Assembly (NCBI GenBank): GCA_937903095.1
Contig: CALCZN010000361.1
Location: 1-24,482, forward strand
Source of the DNA: Zeimonas sp937903095
Lineage (GTDB): Bacteria; Pseudomonadota; Gammaproteobacteria; Burkholderiales; Burkholderiaceae_E
Reading direction: 5' to 3'
DNA: 24,482 bases
Below are positions 8,356 through 16,491 of this stretch, in pieces. Position numbers and translations under genes: made by a program. The notes under the pieces were generated by a model. The model made no database searches. It was given only the letters and a program-made list of their open reading frames with translations, and was not told the origin of the DNA. The stretch's first letter is position 1; each line of letters opens with the position of its first letter.

Positions 8356-8775
8356 TCAGCGTGTCTCCGGTTCGCTGACGAAACCGATGCGGCCCAGTCC
8401 GGCCTTCGCCGCATCGGCGAGCGTTTCGGCCACCGCGCGATAGGCAACCGACTGGTCGGCCCGCAGATGGATCTCCGGCTGCGGCTCCTGCTGGCCGCGG
8501 GCGAGAAAGCGTTGCGCGGCCTCCTCCCGGCTGACCGGCTCGCCGTTCCAGAAGCGCATCCCGCTCGCGTCGATCGCGAAATCGATCCGCTCGGGCTCCA
8601 CGCGATTCACCTGCGAGTCGGCCTTCGGAAGCTCCAGGCGCACCGCGTGCGTGAGCAGCGGCGCCGTGACGATGAAGATGACGAGCAGCACCAGCATCAC
8701 GTCGATCAGCGGCACCATGTTGATGTCGGCCATCGGCGCGGAACCGTTCCTGCGGTCGAAGGAAGCGAAAGCCAT
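8356..8775 (-). CDS. exbD: Biopolymer transport protein ExbD
   Basis: This is a 139-residue inner-membrane protein of the ExbD/TolR family. The cytoplasmic start is followed by MADINMVPLIDVMLVLLVIF, which holds the single membrane helix. Its conserved aspartate (in PLIDVMLVLL, about residue 25) is needed for proton use. A periplasmic domain of about 90 residues ends the protein. Together with ExbB it turns the proton gradient into force on TonB. The ATG has AAGGGG seven bases upstream, and the gene starts 18 bp after the exbB stop. It could be a TolR paralogue, but the tonB and receptor neighbours make ExbD the better name. Confidence 0.93.
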   Translation of the reverse strand: MAFASFDRRNGSAPMADINMVPLIDVMLVLLVIFIVTAPLLTHAVRLELPKADSQVNRVEPERIDFAIDASGMRFWNGEPVSREEAAQRFLARGQQEPQPEIHLRADQSVAYRAVAETLADAAKAGLGRIGFVSEPETR

Positions 8776-8793
8776 CGTCGTGCCCCTTGCGCT

Positions 8794-9546
8794 TCAGGCG
8801 TGCCGGGCGGCGGGCCGCAGCGCGTGCACCGAATCGTTGGCCTCGCGCGCGCCCGCGTGCAGCGCCTGGCCCATCGACAGGAAGGTGAGCAGCTCGAAGG
8901 CGAAAGCGTCGAGCCTGCCGTTCAGTACGCGGTTGCCGCGCGAGAACGCGTTGTAGGCGACCACCGCCGGCACCGCGACGGCCAGCCCGATGCCGGTCAT
9001 GATCAGCGCCTCGCCGACCGGGCCGGCGACCTTGTCCAGCGTCCCCGAGCCGGAAATGCCGATCGCCACCAGCGCGTGATAGACGCCCCACACGGTGCCG
9101 AACAGTCCGACGAAAGGAGCAGTCGAGCCGATCGTGGCCAGCGTCGTCAGGCCGTTTTCGAGCCGGGTGTTCTCCTCGTCGAGCACCTTCTTGATCGTGC
9201 GCGTGACGAAGTCCTGCGCGCTGCCCGCCTCGGAGAGCTTGGCCGCGCCGTAGCGCGCGTGATGCGCTCGCGCGTTGATCGCGTGCGCGGTGAGATGGGA
9301 GAACGGATCGCGCGCGCCGTGCGTGAGGATCTCGGCATTCACCTCGTCGAGCGAACGCGCGTTCCAGAACAGGCGCAGGAACTGCTCGCTGTGGCGCGAG
9401 CGGATCATCTGCGACAGCCCCTTGAGGGCGATCAGCACCCAGGAGATCACCGACATGGCGACCAGGATCCACAGCAGGACCCGGCCGATCGCGTCGGTCT
9501 GGGCGTAGAAATGGGCGAAGCCCAACGTGGTCTGCGGTTCGGGCAC
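8794..9546 (-). CDS. exbB: Biopolymer transport protein ExbB (MotA/TolQ/ExbB proton channel family)
   Basis: This is a 250-residue protein with three membrane segments: about 20-42, then in the second half around TIGSTAPFVGLFGTVWGV and EALIMTGIGLAVAVPAVVAY. Those two stretches are the signature of the MotA/TolQ/ExbB proton channel domain. The start is a GTG at 9544-9546. GAGGAGG sits 9 bases upstream, and no ATG gives a better N-terminus. The tonB stop codon lies in the same short stretch, 14 bp before the GTG, so translation of the two genes is probably coupled. Role: pentameric channel that, with ExbD, energises TonB. Confidence 0.92.
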   Translation of the reverse strand: MPEPQTTLGFAHFYAQTDAIGRVLLWILVAMSVISWVLIALKGLSQMIRSRHSEQFLRLFWNARSLDEVNAEILTHGARDPFSHLTAHAINARAHHARYGAAKLSEAGSAQDFVTRTIKKVLDEENTRLENGLTTLATIGSTAPFVGLFGTVWGVYHALVAIGISGSGTLDKVAGPVGEALIMTGIGLAVAVPAVVAYNAFSRGNRVLNGRLDAFAFELLTFLSMGQALHAGAREANDSVHALRPAARHA

Positions 9547-9560
9547 GGCTCGGTTCCTCC

Positions 9561-10331
9561 TCAATTCCTCAATTCGAAGATCATCGGCATCACGACCCAG
9601 AACGGCATCGGCACGCCGTTCTGCATGTAGGGCACGAAGCGCGTCGCGCGCGCGGTGGCGAGCGCGGACTCGTCCAGCCGCGGATAGCCGGACGAACGCG
9701 CCACCTGCGTCTCGCGCGGAAAGCCCAGCGCATCGACGAGCACGCGCACGTCGACGCGCCCCTGCTCCTGAAGCCGGCGCGAGAGCGCCGGGTAATTCAG
9801 CACCGGCGGCGTCAGATAGGAGACCGAGCGGATCGACATCTCCTTCGGCGCCGACGGCGGGGGCGGCGCCGCGGGCTCGGCGGGCGCAGCGGGCGTGTTC
9901 TCGGCGACTGGGGCGACGGGCGCGGGCAGCGCCTGGCGGGGTTCCGGCTGCGGCTCCGCCTGCGCCACCGGCGCGGGCTTCGGCGCCGACGGGGGCGGTG
10001 CGACGTAGGCCGGCTTCGGCTTCGCCGGTTCGGGCTTCACCGTGACCATCGGCTTCGGAGGCGGCGGCGTCTTCACCGGCTCCGGCGGCGCGGGTTGCGG
10101 AGGCGGCGTCTGCACCGGCTCGGCAGGAGCGGGCGGCGGAGGCGGCGCGGCTTCGCGCTTCGGCGGCGCCGGCGGAATGAGGAAGTCGACCAGGATCGGC
10201 CTGACTTCGCCGACCGCTTCGCGCGCGGTGCGCACCTGCAGCAGCGCCCACAGGACCAGCGCATGCAGCGCGATCATCGAAAACGCCACGGCACGACGCG
10301 CCGCCGGGCTGAGCGGCTCGATCTCGGACAT
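9561..10331 (-). CDS. tonB: Energy transducer TonB
   Basis: This is a 256-residue protein. The N-terminal membrane anchor is AFSMIALHALVLWALLQV (about residues 16-33). A long Pro/Ala/Lys/Glu-rich periplasmic spacer with repeated PPP, KPEP and PAPV-type runs covers about 50-160. The C-terminal TonB domain (about 170-256) contains YPALSRRLQEQGRVDVRVLV and ends at the GVPMPFWVVMPMIFELRN tail. It spans the periplasm and passes ExbBD force to outer-membrane receptors. ATG 10331 is chosen because the membrane anchor follows directly; an upstream extension would read through the promoter region. No Shine-Dalgarno sequence is seen and a -10-like hexamer lies very close, so the mRNA may be nearly leaderless. 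It is the first gene of the iron-uptake unit. Confidence 0.92.
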   Translation of the reverse strand: MSEIEPLSPAARRAVAFSMIALHALVLWALLQVRTAREAVGEVRPILVDFLIPPAPPKREAAPPPPPAPAEPVQTPPPQPAPPEPVKTPPPPKPMVTVKPEPAKPKPAYVAPPPSAPKPAPVAQAEPQPEPRQALPAPVAPVAENTPAAPAEPAAPPPPSAPKEMSIRSVSYLTPPVLNYPALSRRLQEQGRVDVRVLVDALGFPRETQVARSSGYPRLDESALATARATRFVPYMQNGVPMPFWVVMPMIFELRN

Positions 10332-10339
10332 AGGGGCGG

Positions 10340-10367
10340 ACGATAATCTAAATGAGAAGCGTTCGCA
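10340..10367 (-). promoter_or_regulatory. tonB promoter with overlapping Fur-like site
   Basis: Plus-strand bases 10353-10367 read TGAGAAGCGTTCGCA. This keeps 9 of the 14 defined positions of the Fur 7-1-7 consensus TGATAATnATTATCA. On the minus strand TTGCGA and TATCGT are spaced 17 bp apart as possible -35 and -10 elements and overlap this site. That is the expected layout for iron repression of a tonB unit. The match is moderate, so the call leans on context. Confidence 0.4.
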
Positions 10368-10444
10368 AGGACTGCAATGCCTTGCGCAGCTTCCGCAGCT
10401 TCGTACGGCGGGAATCCGTTTAGACTCACGACCTGCGCAGCCCG

Positions 10445-10532
10445 GCCGGCGTGGCGAAACTGGTATACGCAGGGGACTCAAAATCCCCCGGGCTAATCAC
10501 CCGTGTCGGTTCGACTCCGACCGCCGGCACCA
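10445..10532 (+). tRNA. tRNA-Leu (anticodon CAA)
   Basis: The acceptor arms GCCGGCG (10445-10451) and CGCCGGC (10522-10528) pair fully. The D stem is GCG/CGC. The anticodon stem GGGGA/TCCCC encloses the loop CTCAAAA, with anticodon CAA, which reads UUG leucine codons. A long variable arm (CGGG/CCCG), as expected of tRNA-Leu, precedes the T arm GTCGG-TTCGACT-CCGAC. The discriminator is A and the CCA end is encoded (10530-10532). An open frame that begins inside the tRNA (10451) is an artefact of reading it as protein. Confidence 0.97.
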
Positions 10533-10603
10533 TCGCGCGCGAAGTGCGCGGCGCGGACAGGGGCAAGCGCGAGGCAGGCGCCGGCCCGGCGCGAACATGG
10601 GCC

Positions 10604-12497
<1,894 letters not shown>

Positions 12498-12511
<14 letters not shown>

Positions 12512-13538
12512 CTTCGACTTCGCCCTTCCCCCCGAGCTGATCGCGCAGCGCCCGGGCGCGCACCGGGCCGACTCGCGCCTGCTGCACGTAACGCGCGATT
12601 CGCTCGCCGATCTTCGCTTTCGCGATCTGCCGACGCTGATCGCGCCCGGCGACCTGCTCGTCTTCAACGACACGCGCGTGATCCGCGCCCGCCTGCACGG
12701 AACGAAGGACAGCGGCGGGCGGGTAGAGGCGCTCGTCGAACGCGTGCTCGATGCGCACGAAGCGCTCGTGCAGCTGCGCGCGAGCAAGCCGCCGCGGCCG
12801 GGCACGCGCCTGCAATGGCGCACGAGCGGCGCGACCGTGCTCGCGCGCGAGGGCGAGTTCTGGCGGCTGCGCTTCGACGACGACGTGCACGCCTGCCTGC
12901 AGCGCGAGGGCGCGCTGCCGCTGCCGCCGTACATCGAGCGCGCCCCCGAAGCCGCCGACGAGGAGCGCTACCAGACCGTCTATGCGCGCGAACCCGGATC
13001 GGTCGCCGCGCCGACCGCCGGGCTGCATTTCGACGAGACGGTGCTGCGGCAGCTGCGCGAGCGCGGCGTGCGCGAGGCCTTCGTCACGTTGCACGTCGGC
13101 GCGGGCACCTTCCAGCCGGTGCGCGTCGACGACCTGTCGCAGCACCGGATGCACGCCGAGCGCTTCCACGTTCCCGAAGCGACCGCGCGCGCGATCGACG
13201 AGGCTCGCGACCGCGGCTCGCGCGTCGTCGCCGTCGGCACGACTTCGCTGCGCACGCTCGAGTCGGCCGCCGACCCGCAGGGTCGCGTCGCCGATGCGCA
13301 GGGACGCGTCGCCGCAGGCAGCGGCGAGACGACGCTGTTCGTCACGCCCGGCTACCGTTTCCGCGTCGTCGATCGGCTGCTGACGAACTTCCACCTGCCG
13401 CGCTCCACGCTGCTGATGCTGGTGAGCGCTTTCGCCGGCGTCGATCGCGTGCGCGCCGCCTACGCGCACGCGATCGCGCAGCGCTACCGCTTCTTCAGCT
13501 ACGGCGACGCGATGCTGCTCGAGCGCTGCGACGACTGA
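12498..13538 (+). CDS. queA: S-adenosylmethionine:tRNA ribosyltransferase-isomerase QueA
   Basis: This 346-residue cytoplasmic enzyme transfers and rearranges the ribosyl part of S-adenosylmethionine onto preQ1 in tRNA. The product is epoxyqueuosine at the wobble position of GUN-anticodon tRNAs (Tyr, His, Asn, Asp). The sequence is full-length and typical: MRLSDFDFALPPELIAQRPG at the N-terminus, then LLVFNDTRVIRARLHG, SVAAPTAGLHFDE, LHVGAGTFQPVR, VVAVGTTSLRTLES and LLTNFHLPRSTLLMLVSAFAG. The ATG is fixed by the conserved N-terminus and overlaps the GH15 gene by 14 bases. No Shine-Dalgarno sequence precedes it. tgt, the enzyme acting before it in the pathway, follows 38 bp later. Confidence 0.96.
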
Positions 13539-13564
13539 AGCCCGGCGCCGAAGCCTGCTGCGGC

Positions 13565-13570
13565 GATAAT
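13565..13570 (+). promoter_or_regulatory. -10 hexamer for tgt
   Basis: GATAAT ends 6 bases before the tgt ATG, in the queA-tgt gap. If it is used, the transcript would begin at about the A of the start codon. No Shine-Dalgarno sequence is present. tgt may also be reached by read-through from queA. Confidence 0.4.
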
Positions 13571-13576
13571 CGCGCG

Positions 13577-14722
13577 ATGCCCGAATTCGAGTTGCTGCAG
13601 CGGGACGGACAAGCCCGCTGCGGCCGACTGCACCTGCCGCACGGCGTCGTCGAAACGCCGATCTTCATGCCCGTGGGCACCTACGGCGCCGTGAAGGCGA
13701 TGTCGCCGCGCGAACTCGAGGAGATCGGCGCGCGCATCATCCTCGGCAACACCTTCCACCTGTGGCTGCGCCCGGGCCTCGAGACGATCGCCCGCTTCGG
13801 CGGGCTGCATCGCTTCATCGGCTGGGAGCGGCCGATCCTCACCGACTCCGGCGGCTTTCAGGTGTGGAGCCTGGGCGCGTTGCGCCGCATCTCGGAAGAA
13901 GGCGTGCGCTTCGCCTCGCCGGTGAACGGCGACCGGCTGTTCCTCACGCCCGAGACGTCGATGCAGATCCAGCACGCGCTCGATTCCGACGTCGCGATGA
14001 TCTTCGACGAATGCACGCCCTACGAGCGCGACGGCGTGCCGACCTCCTTCGACGAGGCCGCCTCGTCGATGCGGCTGAGCCTTCGCTGGGCGCGCCGCTC
14101 GCGCGACGCATGGGACTCGCTGCGCGCCAGGGGTGCCGGCGCCGGCAACGCGCTGTTCGGCATCGTCCAGGGCGGAATGCACGAAGCGCTGCGCGACGAG
14201 TCGCTGGCCGGACTGGTCGACATCGGCTTCGACGGCTACGCGATCGGCGGCCTGTCGGTGGGCGAGCCGAAGGAGGAGATGCTGCGCGTGCTCGCGCACA
14301 CGGCCCCGCGCCTTCCCGAGCGCGCGCCGCGCTACCTGATGGGCGTGGGCACGCCGGAGGACCTCGTCGCCGGCGTGGCGGCCGGAATCGATCTCTTCGA
14401 CTGCGTCCTGCCCACGCGCAACGCGCGCAACGGATGGCTGTTCACGCAGTGGGGCGACCTGAAGCTGCGCAATGCGCGCTACCGCTCGGACGAACGCCCG
14501 ATCGACGAACACTGCCCGTGCTATGCGTGCAGCCGCTTCTCGCGCGCGTACCTGCACCATCTGCAGAAGGTCAACGAGATCCTCGGCGCGCGCCTCGCGA
14601 CCATCCACAACCTGCACTACTACCTGCAGTTGATGCGATCGATGCGCACGGCGATCGGCACTGGCGAGTTCGACAGCTTCAGGAAGAAATTCGTCGAAAA
14701 CCGAAGCAGCGGCGTCGGTTGA
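13577..14722 (+). CDS. tgt: tRNA-guanine transglycosylase (queuine tRNA-ribosyltransferase)
   Basis: This 381-residue enzyme swaps the wobble guanine of GUN-anticodon tRNAs for the queuosine precursor preQ1, the step before QueA. Visible landmarks are GNTFHLWLRPG, ILTDSGGFQVWSL (with the conserved Asp and the GGFQ stretch), IFDECTPY, FGIVQGGMH, YAIGGLSVGEP, and the catalytic-loop stretch CVLPTRNARNG. The zinc site is CPCYACSRFSRAYLHH, a CxCxxC plus downstream His. Length is normal for the family. ATG 13577 is set by the conserved MPEFELL start. It belongs with queA just upstream. In most proteobacteria yajC follows directly, but here 457 bp of intergenic DNA and an acyltransferase gene come first. 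Confidence 0.96.
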   Translation: MPEFELLQRDGQARCGRLHLPHGVVETPIFMPVGTYGAVKAMSPRELEEIGARIILGNTFHLWLRPGLETIARFGGLHRFIGWERPILTDSGGFQVWSLGALRRISEEGVRFASPVNGDRLFLTPETSMQIQHALDSDVAMIFDECTPYERDGVPTSFDEAASSMRLSLRWARRSRDAWDSLRARGAGAGNALFGIVQGGMHEALRDESLAGLVDIGFDGYAIGGLSVGEPKEEMLRVLAHTAPRLPERAPRYLMGVGTPEDLVAGVAAGIDLFDCVLPTRNARNGWLFTQWGDLKLRNARYRSDERPIDEHCPCYACSRFSRAYLHHLQKVNEILGARLATIHNLHYYLQLMRSMRTAIGTGEFDSFRKKFVENRSSGVG

Positions 14723-15179
14723 GGTCTCGCGCCCGAATTCCCGGTGTAGACTTCCCCCGCCGTTGCGCAGAAAGCGAAATAAAGCCCCTGTAACTTACTG
14801 GAGTATTGCCCTCTCCCGAGGGGCCTGACGAAGCAAACTTCGCTCGCTGCACCGAATTACGTGTTTCCACCTATTGACGTTTCGGCGCACAATACGCCCC
14901 GGAGGAAAACGAACAGAAGGGGAGCACGAACCGAAGAGGAACACGAACCGAAAGGGGAGCCCGAACCGAAAGGGGAGCCTTCCTCGCCGAATCGCGCGGC
15001 TGATCATTTCGCCGATCCTGCGTGTCGATCCGGTTCTTTCCCGCGAATCTCTTGAAGCACAACGGCCCCCGGGAGCGACGCCCCGCCGGCCGATCCATTC
15101 CTGTCGTCGCCGCCCGCGCGGCCGGCTGCAGGCCTCATCCGATGAGCGCGATTTGCGCAACACCTGAGGGCCCAGACCG
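14723..15179 (+). other. 457-bp intergenic leader between tgt and the acyltransferase gene
   Basis: No convincing protein gene is present; a TTG-started Arg/Lys-rich frame at 14874-15167 is judged spurious. Two stem-loops are possible. CCCTC-TCCC-GAGGG (14809-14822) competes with a longer GCCCCT/AGGGGC pairing (14784-14789 with 14819-14824). CGAAG-CAAA-CTTCG lies at 14829-14842. A purine-rich tandem repeat covers 14901-14979. TTTCCA (14864-14869) and CACAAT (14888-14893), 18 bp apart, could be a weak promoter. The 14760-14960 part looks clearly less GC-rich than its surroundings. GAGGG at 15166-15170 is the likely ribosome site for the gene that follows. Confidence 0.55.
14901..14979 (+). repeat. 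Purine-rich 17-18 bp tandem repeat, about 4.5 copies
   Basis: The unit is roughly AGGGGAGCNCGAACCGAA. Copies lie at 14918-14935, 14936-14952 (one base shorter, changed start) and 14953-14970. A degenerate copy lies at 14901-14917 and a partial copy at 14971-14979. The two best copies differ at a single base. The repeat lies in non-coding DNA, about 200 bp before the acyltransferase start. Confidence 0.85.
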
Positions 15180-15995
15180 ATGCTTTATCCGATCCTGCCC
15201 CACGCTCTCGGCCCGACCCGGCTCACGTCGCGGTTCGGCGGTGATTTCTTCGACCGCTTCTCGCTCGAACTCGCCACGAGCGACGAACTGAGAACCGAGA
15301 GCTACCGGCTTCGCCACCGCATCTACGTGGAGGAACTGAAGTACGAACGTGCGGAAGACTTCCCCCATGGCGTCGAATTCGATGCCTACGACCGGCGATC
15401 GCTCGCTGTGCTGCTGCGCCATAGGGCAAGTCGTCGCTTCATCGGTTGCGTGCGGCTCATCATCGCCGACCCCAAGGACGCCAGCCGACCCTTCCCGTTC
15501 GAACTCGCCGCCGTCGACGGCATCGCGCGTTCGGCCACCTTCCGCGATACGCCGCGCGAGTGCATCGGCGAGGTTTCGCGCCTGGCGGTGATACGCGAGT
15601 TCCGCCGCAGGAAGGTCGACCGCGACCCGGCGCTCTACTCGCTGCAGGATCTCACGCTCGATCCTTCCGACCCGCGCCGGCACAACAACCTGCCGCCCGC
15701 GCTCGGACTGATCTTCTCGGCGGCCTGGCTGGGCATCGAAATCGGCCTGGACGCCGTGTTCGTGATCATGGAACTGCGCCTGGCGAGGCTGTTGCGCTCG
15801 CTGGGACTCGTGTTCACGCAGGTGGCCGAGCCGATCGAATACCGCGGCCTGCGCGCGCCTTTCGAGATCCGCCGTGAGGCGCTGCTGGGCGATCTCGCCC
15901 CGCCCCTGCGCGGCGTTCTGAATCTGGTGCGCGAGCGCATGCTTGCGCTCACTTCCGTGGAAGTGGCGCACGCCCGGATCTCCGTCGAGCATTGA
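15180..15995 (+). CDS. PEP-CTERM/exosortase system-associated N-acyltransferase-like protein
   Basis: This 271-residue protein has the fold signature of LuxI/FeeM-type N-acyltransferases. Near residues 41-51 stands YRLRHRIYVEE, then EFDAYDRRS at 66-74, RFIGCVRLI at 86-94 and CIGEVSRLAV at 128-137. The acidic residues (E66, D68), R92 and the E131/R134 pair correspond to the conserved charged positions of acyl-homoserine lactone synthases. The overall pattern matches the putative acyltransferases found with PEP-CTERM/exosortase systems. No signal peptide or membrane helix is obvious. Product and partner substrate are unknown; an N-acyl amino acid or an autoinducer-like molecule is possible by family. 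The ATG follows GAGGG by 9 bases. Position is odd: it separates tgt from yajC. Confidence 0.8.
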   Translation: MLYPILPHALGPTRLTSRFGGDFFDRFSLELATSDELRTESYRLRHRIYVEELKYERAEDFPHGVEFDAYDRRSLAVLLRHRASRRFIGCVRLIIADPKDASRPFPFELAAVDGIARSATFRDTPRECIGEVSRLAVIREFRRRKVDRDPALYSLQDLTLDPSDPRRHNNLPPALGLIFSAAWLGIEIGLDAVFVIMELRLARLLRSLGLVFTQVAEPIEYRGLRAPFEIRREALLGDLAPPLRGVLNLVRERMLALTSVEVAHARISVEH

Positions 15996-16064
15996 AACAA
16001 AAGCGTCGGTCACGGCAGGGGTAAACGCAAGCCGCGTGCCTGCCGCGTTCCCGGAGGGCGCCGT

Positions 16065-16073
16065 TGCTATAAT
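16065..16073 (+). promoter_or_regulatory. Extended -10 promoter for yajC-secD-secF
   Basis: TGCTATAAT gives a perfect -10 hexamer (16068-16073) with the TGn extension, 26 bp before the yajC GTG. No clear -35 is needed with an extended -10. It gives the Sec genes a promoter of their own after the acyltransferase gene. Confidence 0.65.
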
Positions 16074-16099
16074 TCGCGGCTCACTTCCGGAGATGCCTC

Positions 16100-16447
16100 G
16101 TGCTCATCTCGCCAGCCTACGCCCAGTCCGCTGGCTCGACCGAACAGCAGATCGTCGGCTTCCTGCCGATCATCCTGATGTTCGTCGTGCTGTATTTCCT
16201 GATGATCCGGCCGCAGATGAAGCGCGCGAAAGAGCACAAGACGATGCTCGAGGCGCTCAAGCGCGGCGACGAGGTCGTCACCTCGGGCGGGCTGATCGGC
16301 CGCGTCACCAAGGTCGGCGAGAGCTACGTCACCATCGAGGTCGCGCGCACCCCCGAGGGCAAGGGCGGCGACGCTCCCATCGAGATGAACTTCCAGAAGA
16401 CGGCGGTGCAGACCCTGCTGCCCAACGGAACGATCAAGGCGATCTGA
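16100..16447 (+). CDS. yajC: Preprotein translocase accessory subunit YajC
   Basis: This 115-residue protein begins with a short periplasmic stretch (LISPAYAQSAG). One membrane helix, IVGFLPIILMFVVLYFLMI, covers about residues 18-36. It ends with the conserved cytoplasmic domain RPQMKRAKEHKTMLEALKRG, DEVVTSGGLIGRV. It associates with SecD-SecF in the inner membrane. The start is GTG 16100, preceded by GGAG at a 7-base distance; an upstream ATG at 16093 is out of frame. secD starts 44 bp after its stop. Confidence 0.95.
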   Translation: MLISPAYAQSAGSTEQQIVGFLPIILMFVVLYFLMIRPQMKRAKEHKTMLEALKRGDEVVTSGGLIGRVTKVGESYVTIEVARTPEGKGGDAPIEMNFQKTAVQTLLPNGTIKAI

Positions 16448-16491
16448 ACGCGTGAACGAAGCCCGCGTTCCAGGCGTCTGAGCGGAGCCCC

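Noticed and set aside
10451..10603. In-frame N-terminal extension of the GH15 protein beginning MAKLVYAGDSKSPG
   Set aside because: This string is the well-known mistranslation of a tRNA-Leu gene; the conserved protein starts after the tRNA.
14874..15167. 97-codon Arg/Lys-rich frame starting with TTG between tgt and the acyltransferase gene
   Set aside because: TTG start, no ribosome site, composition set by the tandem repeat, and no recognisable domain. More likely non-coding.
15142..15180. ATG at 15142 as the acyltransferase start or an upstream small frame
   Set aside because: It is out of frame with the acyltransferase and has no ribosome site; the conserved protein fits ATG 15180.
16013..16045. 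CGGCAGG/CCTGCCG hairpin after the acyltransferase gene
   Set aside because: Loop of 19 bases, no T-run, and it lies close to the yajC promoter; chance is likely in such GC-rich DNA.
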